DNA from: Nitratifractor sp.
GTDB lineage: Bacteria; Campylobacterota; Campylobacteria; Campylobacterales; Sulfurovaceae
DNA length: 36,644 nt
Reading direction: 5' to 3'
Assembly: GCA_015486995.1 (NCBI GenBank)
Contig: WFQO01000141.1
Coordinates: forward strand, 1-36,644
The position numbers and the translations under genes are program-made. The notes under the pieces are model-generated. The model worked only from the letters and a program-made list of their open reading frames with translations. It did no database searches and was not told the DNA's origin. Positions 19,531 through 28,496 of this stretch are shown here, in pieces. Every line of letters begins with the position of its first letter. Position 1 is the first letter of the stretch.

Positions 19531-21123
19531 ATGCCTCAATACACCATTGTAGTCTGTGATCATATCCATGAAAGCGGGCTGAAGATCCTCGCCTCCGATC
19601 CCGAGGTGGAGATGATCAACGCGGCGGACGAACCCAAAGACGTCCTGCTCGAAAAGTACATTCCTCTGGCCGACGTGGCCATCACCCGCAGCTCCACCGA
19701 CGTCGACGAGAAGTTCCTGGCCCAGGCCAAAAAACTCAAAGCGATCGTTCGTGCCGGAGTAGGGGTCGACAACGTCGATATCCCCGGCTGTTCCAAACTC
19801 GGCATCGTCGTCATGAACGTTCCCACCGCCAACACCATCGCGGCGGTCGAAATGACGATGGCGCATATGCTTGCCTGTGTCCGGCAGTTTCCCTACGCCC
19901 ACAACAATCTCAAGCTCGATCGCGTCTGGCGTCGGCAGGATTGGTACGGGACGGAGCTCAAGGACAAAAAGCTCGGGATTATCGGCTTCGGAAACATCGG
20001 TTCCCGGGTCGGGAAACGGGCCAAGGCCTTCGAGATGGACGTTGTCGCCTACGATCCCTACATCGATCCGCGTAAAGCGACCGATCTCGATATCGCCTAT
20101 ACGGAGAATTTCGACGAGATCCTCGCCTGCGACATCATCACGATCCATACCCCCAAAACCGAAGAGACCGTCGGAATGATCGGCGCAGAAGAGATCGCGA
20201 AGATGAAAGACGGAGTGATCCTCATCAACTGTGCCCGTGGAGGCCTCTACGATGAAGCGGCCCTCTATGAAGGACTCAAAAGCGGCAAGATCGCCATGGC
20301 GGGAATCGACGTCTTCGAAAAAGAGCCGGCGACGGACAATCCTCTGCTGGATCTGAACAACGTGACCGTCACGCCCCACCTGGGAGCCAATACCCGGGAA
20401 TCACAGCGCAACATTGCGGTGCAGGCTTCCGAAAACGCCATCGCCGCCGCCAAAGGGATCGCCTATCCCAACGCGCTGAACTTGCCGATCCGGGAGAACG
20501 AACTTCCCGACTTTGTCGCTCCTTTCTTGGAGTTGGTTCAGAAGATCGGAAACATGAGTGCCCAGGTGCTCAAGAGCGGCCCCAAATCGATTCGGGTCAC
20601 GGCCCAGGGGCCGATCGCCGAGTATGTCGACTCCCTCGCGACTTTCGCGACGGTCGGAGTCCTCAGCGAATCCCTGGCGGACAGTATCAATTACGTCAAT
20701 GCAGAGTATGTGGCCAAAGAGCGGGAAATCGAGATCGTCAAAGAGACGGTTCCCGAGGCCCCGGGCTTCAAAAACCTCGTTACGGTCCGTCTCGCCGCGC
20801 AGAACGGGAGTGTGATCCGTATCAGCGGTACCGCCTTCGAAGAGAATCTCCAGCGCATCGTGGATATCGACGGCTATACGTTGGATCTGGTTCCCAAGGG
20901 GCGGTTGATCCTCTTCAAAAACAACGATGAGCCCGGCGTCATCGGCGATGTCGGCCGCATTATCGCCGAAGCGGGAATCAACATCGCCGATTTCCGCCTC
21001 GGACGGGACAAGACGGGCCAGGCACTGGCTGTCGTCCGTGTCGACGGGACGGTAGGAAAAGATCTCATTGATCGTCTGGCGGCTCTGCCCGCTTGCATCA
21101 GCGTCAAATCCGTCTCACTTTAA
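19531..21123 (+). CDS. serA: D-3-phosphoglycerate dehydrogenase
   Basis: RAGVGVDNVDIPGCSKLGIVVMNVP, LGIIGFGNIGSRVGKRA, INCARGGLYDE, C-terminal ACT domain (NNDEPGVIGDVGRIIAEAGINIADFRLGR). Confidence 0.97.
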   Translation: MPQYTIVVCDHIHESGLKILASDPEVEMINAADEPKDVLLEKYIPLADVAITRSSTDVDEKFLAQAKKLKAIVRAGVGVDNVDIPGCSKLGIVVMNVPTANTIAAVEMTMAHMLACVRQFPYAHNNLKLDRVWRRQDWYGTELKDKKLGIIGFGNIGSRVGKRAKAFEMDVVAYDPYIDPRKATDLDIAYTENFDEILACDIITIHTPKTEETVGMIGAEEIAKMKDGVILINCARGGLYDEAALYEGLKSGKIAMAGIDVFEKEPATDNPLLDLNNVTVTPHLGANTRESQRNIAVQASENAIAAAKGIAYPNALNLPIRENELPDFVAPFLELVQKIGNMSAQVLKSGPKSIRVTAQGPIAEYVDSLATFATVGVLSESLADSINYVNAEYVAKEREIEIVKETVPEAPGFKNLVTVRLAAQNGSVIRISGTAFEENLQRIVDIDGYTLDLVPKGRLILFKNNDEPGVIGDVGRIIAEAGINIADFRLGRDKTGQALAVVRVDGTVGKDLIDRLAALPACISVKSVSL

Positions 21124-21165
21124 CAAGAACGGAGAGATTTTATCCTCCGCTCCTTACTTTAAATC

Positions 21166-21280
21166 CATAAGTTCTATCAAAGAGATTCATAAGTTATCTT
21201 CGATATAATTCCCAAAATATTCATAAACTATTAACAGTTTATTAGTGAACTATTCATAACTTCATATTTTTTGCTATACT
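21166..21280 (+). promoter_or_regulatory. efflux-operon control region: four CATAA repeats, a 7-bp dyad, and extended -10 TGCTATACT
   Basis: CATAAGTT 21166, CATAAGTT 21188, CATAAACT 21222, CATAACTT 21255; ATAAACT-ATTAAC-AGTTTAT 21223-21242; TATACT 21275-21280. Confidence 0.5.
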
Positions 21281-21313
21281 ATGTTAATTGTCGAGAATTT
21301 CGAGGAGTAGACT

Positions 21314-22693
21314 ATGGTACGAACGCTTGCACTGTTGATGATCGGATTGCTTCCGCTTTCCGCCGGATTGAAAAACCTGACGATGAGAGATGCGCTGGGC
21401 ATGCTGGATAAGAAAAACCTGGAGATCCGAGTTTCCCAATACGATGAAGTAATGAAAAAATACGACGAAATAGCCGTCGAAGGCAAAAATTGGGGATCGG
21501 CGTCGATCACGATCCAGGCGCTGCGCTCCAACGATGCCGGTAACGTTTTCGGGTTTAAACTTCAGAGCCGTGAAGCGGATTTCGGGGATTTCGGATTTTC
21601 GGATTTTCTTCCCTGCATGGGACCGACACCTCCCGCATACTGTCGGGATATTCTGGACCGCCAGCCCCATGATTTGAACTACCCGGGAGCTCGAAACCAC
21701 TTTTTGACAAAATTCCACTACGAAGTACCGATTTATACGGGTGGAAAACTCAGCGAATACAAAAAGATCACCCAAAAGCTCTACGAAATGAGCAAACTCG
21801 ATACGAGAAAGCTTCGAGACGAAAAGATTTTCCAGGTCAAAAAGGCCTTCTACAATATCACTTTGGTCGAACGTTACGTCACCAATCTTCGCAAAATCCG
21901 TCGTAATATGCTCAAGCTCAAAAAGACGATCCTGGAGATGAAAAAAGAGGGCTATACCAAGAAAACCGATGTGCTCGAAATCGAAGCGCGCTTGGCGAAG
22001 GTAGACAGTATGCTCAATCAGGCCAAACTCAATCGTACATTGGCCTATCAATTTCTCTCCTTCCTCCTCGACACCGATGTCGATTCGATCCGCAAAGTCG
22101 ATCTCTTGATCCACGCTCCCAAAGTGACGCAGGCGGACATCGAGCGGATGAGCCTCGATATCCGCAAAGCGAAGATGGGGCTCGAAGTGGCCCGGCATGC
22201 CATCGCCACGGAGAAAGCCAACTTCCTGCCGATGGTCGGTGCCTTTGCCGAATACGGCAGTGCGGATGACCACCTTTGGAATGACTTCGCAAAAAAAGAT
22301 TTCTATACCGTGGGGATGCAATTCAAACTCAATATCTTCAACGGCGGCAGCGACAAGGCCAAACTTGAAAAGGCTCGGGTACGGCAGATGAAAGTGGCGA
22401 CTCAGGTCGAACTGGCCAAAAAAGGGATCGCTTTGAAAGTTCGCAAGCTTGAAACGGCGATCGATTCGTTGGAGTTCGATCTGCGTAGCGAACAGAAGCA
22501 GTTGGCGTTGGCCCGGGAGATCTACCGCACTTACGAAGCGAAGTACAAAGAGGGGCTTGCCTCCATCACCGACGTTCTGATCAAACAATCGGCAGAGTTG
22601 CAGGTCTTGCTGGAGTATCTCCAGGTCGCCAACAGACACAGTGAAAAAGTCTTCGAACTCGAAAAAATTCTCGACATGGGAGGTCGTTCATGA
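21314..22693 (+). CDS. TolC-family outer-membrane efflux protein
   Basis: Signal peptide; long helical repeats typical of OEP; first gene of an efflux operon. Confidence 0.88.
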   Translation: MVRTLALLMIGLLPLSAGLKNLTMRDALGMLDKKNLEIRVSQYDEVMKKYDEIAVEGKNWGSASITIQALRSNDAGNVFGFKLQSREADFGDFGFSDFLPCMGPTPPAYCRDILDRQPHDLNYPGARNHFLTKFHYEVPIYTGGKLSEYKKITQKLYEMSKLDTRKLRDEKIFQVKKAFYNITLVERYVTNLRKIRRNMLKLKKTILEMKKEGYTKKTDVLEIEARLAKVDSMLNQAKLNRTLAYQFLSFLLDTDVDSIRKVDLLIHAPKVTQADIERMSLDIRKAKMGLEVARHAIATEKANFLPMVGAFAEYGSADDHLWNDFAKKDFYTVGMQFKLNIFNGGSDKAKLEKARVRQMKVATQVELAKKGIALKVRKLETAIDSLEFDLRSEQKQLALAREIYRTYEAKYKEGLASITDVLIKQSAELQVLLEYLQVANRHSEKVFELEKILDMGGRS

Positions 22694-23499
22694 AAAAAAT
22701 CCTGCTTGCGGCGCTGTTGGCGTCGGGAACCCTGATCGCCGGAGTCCTTCAGCTTAGCGGCACCGTCATCTCCGACAATCAAAAGATGATCACGAGCCGC
22801 TTTATGGGCTTCATCAAAAATATGCGCGTCAGCGAAGGGGATCAGGTCAAAAAGGGGCAGATCCTCTACGAGATCGACTCCAAAGAGATCGAAGCGGCGG
22901 TCAAACAGGTCGACCTGGCGATTTCCCAGGCCCGCCTGGCGTTGCAGATGAACGAAAACCAACTCAACAACGTCCTGCTCAATCTCGCACGGAACAAGCG
23001 TCTTTACGAGAAAGATATGATCTCCAAATACGAGCTGGAGCAGCTGGAGCTGGCGGCGAAAAATATGCGCGATATGGTGAAAATCGCCAAAAAACAGGTG
23101 GAGCAGGCCGAAGCGCAGAAAGAAGCGGTCCTCAACCAGTACAAATATTTGACGATCAAAGCGCCCAACGACGGCGTCGTCGTCGCCAAAAAGCTCAACG
23201 AGGGAGATATGCAGATCCCCGGAATGCCGGCTCTGGTCATTACCGACCTGAAACACCTCAAAGTGCTGGTGGAGATCAGCGAAAGCAATCTCAAATTCGT
23301 GCGTATCGGCAAAAAGGTCAAAATAGAGATTCCCTCCGTCAACTTCAAAACAGAAGGAACGATCAGCGCCATCATCCCGGCGTCGAATCCGATGACCCAC
23401 AAGTTCAAAGTCAAAATCAGCTTCGAGAAGAAAGACGCTTTCGTCTTCCCCGGAATGTACGCCAAAGTCTATATCCCCGAAGAGGTCGGTAAGCAATGA
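22690..23499 (+). CDS. RND efflux periplasmic adaptor (MFP/HlyD family)
   Basis: Lipoyl-like GFIKNMRVSEGDQVKKGQILYEIDSKE, hairpin helices, TIKAPNDGVVVAKKLNEGDM. Confidence 0.92.
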   Translation: MKKILLAALLASGTLIAGVLQLSGTVISDNQKMITSRFMGFIKNMRVSEGDQVKKGQILYEIDSKEIEAAVKQVDLAISQARLALQMNENQLNNVLLNLARNKRLYEKDMISKYELEQLELAAKNMRDMVKIAKKQVEQAEAQKEAVLNQYKYLTIKAPNDGVVVAKKLNEGDMQIPGMPALVITDLKHLKVLVEISESNLKFVRIGKKVKIEIPSVNFKTEGTISAIIPASNPMTHKFKVKISFEKKDAFVFPGMYAKVYIPEEVGKQ

Positions 23500-25127
23500 T
23501 CTCCTACAAACCGAAAGATATCGCCGGGAAACTGGCGCTGGACTTTCTGAAAAATCCCCTCACTTCGGTGCTGGGGATTTCACTGCTACTGTTGGGCTTC
23601 ATCTCGTTGCAGGTCATGCCCCGCGAAGAGGATCCTCAGATCGCGATTTCAGGCGGGGCGGTCATCGCGCCGATGCCTGGAGCGACGCCCCGGGAGATCG
23701 AAAACGTCATCGTCAATCCGCTGGAGCGGAAACTGCGAGAGATCAAAGGGATCGACCACATCTACGGTATCGCGATGCACGACGTCGGGATCGTCAACGT
23801 CGTCTACAAAATCGGAGAGCGCCGGGAAGATGCCAACCTCAAGCTCTACGACAAAGTGATGCAGAATATGGATCATCTCCCCAAAGGGGTGATGCAGCCG
23901 TTGGTCAAACCTTTCGACATCGACATCGATATTCCCATTCTGACCTTCGCCTTTTATCCTCTGGAAGGGCAGAAAGCTGACTACGAGAAACTCTTTCCCA
24001 TCGCCCGGCGCTTGCAGCAGCGGATCAACGCCGTGCACAATGTCGCCAAAACGACGCTGGTCGGAGCGCACAAACCGCAGTTTAACGTTGAAGTGGATCT
24101 GGGCAAGTTGACGGCTTACAATCTTTCGATGGGGCAGATCATGAAAGCGATCCAATCCATCGCTGTCAACGTCCCCAACGTCAAAGGGCGCACCCAAGAC
24201 AAAAAACTGCTGATCTTCGGGGTCAAGAACGCCATCGATACCGTCGACGACGTCAAAAACATCATCGTGGCAGAGTATATGGGTTCGCCGATCTATCTGC
24301 GGGACGTCGCGCGGGTCCAGCGGGGGATCGACTTCCAGAATTTCAAGACGGCCTATGTCGGATTCAAAAAGGCCAAGACTCCCGAAGAGGCGGCCAAAGA
24401 GAAGCTCTCGCCGATCAAGCAGCAGATCACCCTCACGGTCTCCAAACTGGGGGGAACCAACGCTGTCTTCGTCGCCAACGATGTCCTGAAGGTGATGAAG
24501 GAGTACCGGGATCAGTTGCATAAATACGGCTTCGGCTACATCGTGACCCGAAACTACGGCAAGCGCGCCAACGACGCCGTCAACGAGCTGGTCGATCACC
24601 TGCTCATCACCATCGCAATCATCGCGGTGATGCTGGTCTTTGCCCTGGGCTTCAAAGAGGCGATCATCGTCACGCTGACCGTACCGGCGATCCTGGCGGT
24701 GACGCTCTTTATCGCCTGGATCTCCGGGCAGACGATCAACCGGATCACCCTCTTCGCCTTCCTGCTGGCTTTGGGTCTGCTCGTGGATGCGGCGATCATC
24801 GTCATCGAAAACATTCACCGTCACTTGCATGCCCACGATGTAGAAGAGCGGAGTATGGAGGAGATCCTCGTCGAAGCGACCGACGAAATCGGCGCACCGA
24901 CCAACGTCGCGACGCTGGCGATCATCATGACGATGATTCCGATGCTTTTCGTCGGAGGGATGATGGGCTCCTTTATGAAGCCGATCCCTCTCAACGTCCC
25001 CGTCGCGCTGGTGGCGTCCCTGGTCGTTGCCTACATCTTTACCCCCTATCTGAGCCTCAAGCTGCTCAAGAAACCTGAACACAAGCCTCATCACGGCAAG
25101 CGCGCCGGACAGGAAGGAGTGAAATGA
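23496..25127 (+). CDS. RND efflux permease, N-terminal half (split gene)
   Basis: AcrB-type start (ISLLLLGFISLQVMPREEDPQI...PGATPREIENVIVNPLE), TM4 LGLLVDAAIIVIENIHRH; ends after about TM6. Confidence 0.9.
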   Translation: MISYKPKDIAGKLALDFLKNPLTSVLGISLLLLGFISLQVMPREEDPQIAISGGAVIAPMPGATPREIENVIVNPLERKLREIKGIDHIYGIAMHDVGIVNVVYKIGERREDANLKLYDKVMQNMDHLPKGVMQPLVKPFDIDIDIPILTFAFYPLEGQKADYEKLFPIARRLQQRINAVHNVAKTTLVGAHKPQFNVEVDLGKLTAYNLSMGQIMKAIQSIAVNVPNVKGRTQDKKLLIFGVKNAIDTVDDVKNIIVAEYMGSPIYLRDVARVQRGIDFQNFKTAYVGFKKAKTPEEAAKEKLSPIKQQITLTVSKLGGTNAVFVANDVLKVMKEYRDQLHKYGFGYIVTRNYGKRANDAVNELVDHLLITIAIIAVMLVFALGFKEAIIVTLTVPAILAVTLFIAWISGQTINRITLFAFLLALGLLVDAAIIVIENIHRHLHAHDVEERSMEEILVEATDEIGAPTNVATLAIIMTMIPMLFVGGMMGSFMKPIPLNVPVALVASLVVAYIFTPYLSLKLLKKPEHKPHHGKRAGQEGVK

Positions 25128-26860
25128 TGAAAAGATTCGAAAATTTCGTTCACGCCATCCTGGAGAGCAAATCCAAAAAGACCCTGGTGATTCTGCTGAC
25201 GATCCTCGCTCTGTTGGGATCCGTCGCGATGATCCCCCTCAAGATCGTCAAAGCCAAGATGCTGCCGGGCAAAAGCGACAACACCTACTCCGTCTACGTT
25301 ACAACCCCCACCGGTAGTTCCATCGAACAGACCTACAAGGTGAGCAAATGCGTGGTCGAGCAGTTGAAAAAAGAGCCCCAGATTCTCAATATGGAGATAT
25401 ACGCCGGGATGGGGATTCCTCTCGACTACGCGGGTCTCGTCAAAGGCTCGGGGATGAAAAACAGCGAAAACGTCGCCGAAATCGCCGTCAACCTCACCGA
25501 CAAGCACGAGCGCGAAGAGACCTCCTATATGATGGTCCACCGTCTGCGGCCGGTCGTCAAAAAAGCGTGTGAAGGTCTCGTCCCCGGTACGACGATCCAG
25601 TTCGTGGAGCAGCCCGCCGGCCCCCCGACTTTGGCCTCCATCGTCGTCGAAGTCACCGGTCACAATCTCAAACGCGACCGCAAGCTCGCCGTCGAAGTCG
25701 CCAACATCCTCTCCAAGACTCCCAAGGTCGTTGACGTGGATATCATGATGGATGACATTTACAAGAAGTACGACCTGATTCCCGACAAGGAGAAGATCGC
25801 CCGTAGCGGACTCACTGTCGATCAGGTCAACAAAATCATCTACCTGGCTTTCGAGGGGATGGCCGTCGCGCACAAAAACTCCGCCAACGAGCCGGATCAG
25901 ATCCAGATCTTCGAAGTGCTGGATCCGAAAACGAAGCTTTTCCCCAACAAAAGCAAAGAAGCGCTGATGACGAAGCTCAACGAGCTGAACCTGATGAACC
26001 GCAAAGGAATGATGGTCCCCGTCAGCGAAGTGGTACAGGTCAAGGAGGTGGATTCCAAACCGAGCATTATGCAAAAAGATTTGCATCGGATGATCAATGT
26101 CACCGCCGAAGCGGACGAAGAGTCCCAGGTCTATCCTCTGCTCGAAGCGCGCCAGAAGATGATCGACTATTTCAGCAAAAAAGGCTGGAAGGTCGAGAAA
26201 GAACCCGGGATGTCCACCTATATGTTCGACCTGCATTTGACCGATCCGAAGACAGGGGAGAAATTCCTCCTGCGTTGGGACGGAGAGATGAAGGTGACGC
26301 TGGATACTTTCCGGGATCTGGGAGGTGCCTTCATCGGGGCGTTGATCCTGATCTTCCTGCTGCTGGTGATCTACTACAAAAACTACAGCCTGCCGACGAT
26401 CATTCTGATCGGAAGTTTCCTCTCGATCATCGGCGTTATCGTCGGGCATTGGGTGGCGGATCTGGTGACGCGGGACACCTTCTTCCTGACGGCGACTTCG
26501 CTGATCGGTTTCATCGCTCTGATGGGGATCAGCTCACGCAACTCCCTGTTGCTGATCGACTTCGCCAAATCGCTGATGGAGGCCAAAGGGATGCCCAAGC
26601 GTCGGGCCATCGCCGTCTCCTCCGCGACCCGGGCCAAGCCGATTATGCTCACGGCGATCGCGATCATCCTCGGTTCGGCGCTCCTGGCCAGCGATCCGAT
26701 CTTCGGCGGGCTTGGTGTCGCGTTGATCTCCGGGACCGTCGCGGCGGTCTTCGTCTCCCTGATCTTCGTCCCGGTCCTTCTGGACAACTCCAAGGGGATG
26801 GATCTCGACGACGACAACCCATTGCATCACGACCCCAGCGACATCTCCATCACCCGCTGA
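25124..26860 (+). CDS. RND efflux permease, C-terminal half (split gene)
   Basis: Begins at a TM7-like segment (KKTLVILLTILALLGSVAMIPLKIVKAKMLPG), ends at TM12; GISSRNSLLLIDFAKSL. ATGA-type overlap with the N-terminal half. Confidence 0.9.
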   Translation: MMKRFENFVHAILESKSKKTLVILLTILALLGSVAMIPLKIVKAKMLPGKSDNTYSVYVTTPTGSSIEQTYKVSKCVVEQLKKEPQILNMEIYAGMGIPLDYAGLVKGSGMKNSENVAEIAVNLTDKHEREETSYMMVHRLRPVVKKACEGLVPGTTIQFVEQPAGPPTLASIVVEVTGHNLKRDRKLAVEVANILSKTPKVVDVDIMMDDIYKKYDLIPDKEKIARSGLTVDQVNKIIYLAFEGMAVAHKNSANEPDQIQIFEVLDPKTKLFPNKSKEALMTKLNELNLMNRKGMMVPVSEVVQVKEVDSKPSIMQKDLHRMINVTAEADEESQVYPLLEARQKMIDYFSKKGWKVEKEPGMSTYMFDLHLTDPKTGEKFLLRWDGEMKVTLDTFRDLGGAFIGALILIFLLLVIYYKNYSLPTIILIGSFLSIIGVIVGHWVADLVTRDTFFLTATSLIGFIALMGISSRNSLLLIDFAKSLMEAKGMPKRRAIAVSSATRAKPIMLTAIAIILGSALLASDPIFGGLGVALISGTVAAVFVSLIFVPVLLDNSKGMDLDDDNPLHHDPSDISITR

Positions 26861-26925
26861 TCCCTCCGGCCCGTGCCCGGGAGGGTTGGAGGGACGGGCT
26901 ACTCCTCTTCTTATCCTCTCTTCGA

Positions 26926-26931
26926 TATAAT
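26926..26931 (+). promoter_or_regulatory. -10 element (TATAAT) of efp
   Basis: CTTCGATATAATCTGC 31 nt upstream of ATG. Confidence 0.6.
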
Positions 26932-26961
26932 CTGCTCCATCTAAAGTACGAGGAGTAGACC

Positions 26962-27525
26962 ATGGCAACCATCGGCATGGGTGATATCAAAAAAGGGGTT
27001 CGCCTCGAGATCGACGGCAACCCCTTCAAAGTGATCGAGTTTCAGCACGTCAAACCCGGCAAAGGCGCCGCGTTCGTCCGGATCAAGATCCGAAACCTCT
27101 CTACCGGCAAAGTGATCGAAAAGACGGTTCACGCCGGCGACAAGTTCGAGGTGCCCAATCTGGAGCAGAAAAAGATGCAGTATCTCTACGACGACGGAGA
27201 GTTTTTGCAGTTTATGGATACGACGACGTTCGACCAGATCGGCTTGACCCACGAGCAGGTTGGAGACGTTTTCGATTTTATGGTCGACGGGATGGAAGCG
27301 GATATCCTCTTCCACAACGGCAAACCCATCACCGTGGAGATTCCCCAGACCGTCATTCTCGAAGTGGTCGAAACCCCTCCCAACTTCAAAGGCGACTCCC
27401 AGGGCGGCAAAAAGCCCGCCACTCTTGAAAGCGGTGCCGTCGTGCAGGTCCCTTTCCATATTCTCGAAGGGGACAAGATCAAAGTCGACACCACGGAAGG
27501 GAAATATCTCGAGAAGGTGAAATGA
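26962..27525 (+). CDS. efp: elongation factor P
   Basis: 187 aa; [30 protein letters not shown], three KOW/EFP domains. Confidence 0.97.
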   Translation: MATIGMGDIKKGVRLEIDGNPFKVIEFQHVKPGKGAAFVRIKIRNLSTGKVIEKTVHAGDKFEVPNLEQKKMQYLYDDGEFLQFMDTTTFDQIGLTHEQVGDVFDFMVDGMEADILFHNGKPITVEIPQTVILEVVETPPNFKGDSQGGKKPATLESGAVVQVPFHILEGDKIKVDTTEGKYLEKVK

Positions 27526-27528
27526 AAT

Positions 27529-27563
27529 AGTAACTAGAAACGAGTAACTAGTAACTAGGAATT
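27529..27563. repeat. degenerate heptanucleotide tandem array 3' of efp
   Basis: AGTAACT AGAAACG AGTAACT AGTAACT AGGAATT. Confidence 0.75.
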
Positions 27564-27570
27564 TTGGTAG

Positions 27571-27587
27571 GCGTTGCTTTGCAACGC
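27571..27587. repeat. palindrome GCGTTGC-TTT-GCAACGC related to the one at 17598
   Basis: 7-bp stem; follows heptad array plus TTTTGG as at 17598; followed by GGGG-TGTAG-CCCC (27613-27625). Confidence 0.7.
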
Positions 27588-27698
27588 TTCTATTCCAATC
27601 CAAAAACAAAAAGGGGTGTAGCCCCGTCCAGACTACTATAAACACCTGACCATCGGCTAATCACTGCGCCGAGGGTGCTTCTGTTTCCCCAATTCCGT

Positions 27699-27704
27699 TA
27701 TAAT
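27699..27704 (+). promoter_or_regulatory. -10 element (TATAAT) of the DJ-1/PfpI gene
   Basis: TTCCGTTATAATCTTCCG 35 nt upstream of ATG. Confidence 0.6.
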
Positions 27705-27738
27705 CTTCCGTATAAATTTCATTGTCAAGGAGGATCGT

Positions 27739-28299
27739 ATGGCACGAGCATTGGTACCTTTGGCTGAAGGTTTCGAAGAGATCGAAGGCGTCAGTATCAT
27801 CGACATTCTGCGCCGCGGAGGGGTGGAGGTGCACAGCGCCTATCTGCCCGGAGAGTTCGCCACCGATCTGGTGACCGGGGCCAACGGCATCACTGTTCAG
27901 GCGGATGTCCCTCTGGCGACGGTCGTCGTGGATGAGTACGATATCATCGCGCTTCCGGGCGGCTGGGGCGGGACCAACCGCCTGGCCGAAGACCCCACCG
28001 CCCAGCGTCTGCTCAAAGAGTTCGCCGCGGCGGGCAAATGGGTCGCGGCGATGTGTGCGGCCCCCTACGCCCTGCACGTGGCCGGGGTACTCAGCAAGCG
28101 CTACACCTGCTACCCCAGTGTCGAAGAGCAGATCCGCCCCGAAGACCGAGTGGATGAAAAAGTCGTCGTCGACGGAAAGGTCATCACTTCCCAGGGGCCC
28201 GGTACGGCGATCTGCTTCGCCCTGGAGATCGTCCGGCAGCTGGTCGGCCAGGAGAGTTACGAAACCGTCCGCAACGGCACCCTCGCCACCTACTGCTAA
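27739..28299 (+). CDS. DJ-1/PfpI (ThiJ) family protein
   Basis: VPLAEGFEEIEGVSIIDILRRGG, ALPGGWGGTNRLAED, AAMCAAPYAL (nucleophile-elbow Cys). Confidence 0.93.
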   Translation: MARALVPLAEGFEEIEGVSIIDILRRGGVEVHSAYLPGEFATDLVTGANGITVQADVPLATVVVDEYDIIALPGGWGGTNRLAEDPTAQRLLKEFAAAGKWVAAMCAAPYALHVAGVLSKRYTCYPSVEEQIRPEDRVDEKVVVDGKVITSQGPGTAICFALEIVRQLVGQESYETVRNGTLATYC

Positions 28300-28305
28300 G
28301 CGTCG

Positions 28306-28325
28306 CCCCGGCCTTTCGGGGTTTT
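28306..28325 (+). terminator. intrinsic terminator after the DJ-1/PfpI gene
   Basis: CCCCG-GCCTTT-CGGGG-TTTT. Confidence 0.65.
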
Positions 28326-28403
28326 CCCATACTTCACTTTTTCAAACAAATTTATACCTCGTGTTCCGAGTTTCGCTCTCTGTGTATTATTTTCCCAATA
28401 TCC

Positions 28404-28431
28404 AAAATCAAATCACGAATGACGAATAAGC
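28404..28431. repeat. weak degenerate heptanucleotide array between convergent DJ-1 and DedA genes
   Basis: AAAATCA AATCACG AATGACG AATAAGC. Confidence 0.45.
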
Positions 28432-28496
28432 TCCGAACATCGTCTCGTCTACAAAATTGTCGGAGATTTGATCGTCGCGGCGCAATGCCGATACCG

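Noticed and set aside
20510-20535. Possible fourth core motif (CTTTGTCGCTCCTTTC) in serA
   Set aside because: Only partial match to the core, inside conserved serA coding sequence, no second motif or arms nearby.
21284-26449. Long minus-strand ORFs (451, 321, 481, 452 aa) opposite the efflux operon
   Set aside because: Antisense shadows of clearly conserved efflux genes; no recognisable domains.
26862-26885. CCCTCC...GGAGGG hairpin after the split RND gene as an intrinsic terminator
   Set aside because: Stem is imperfect and no T-run follows, so termination is not supported from sequence alone.
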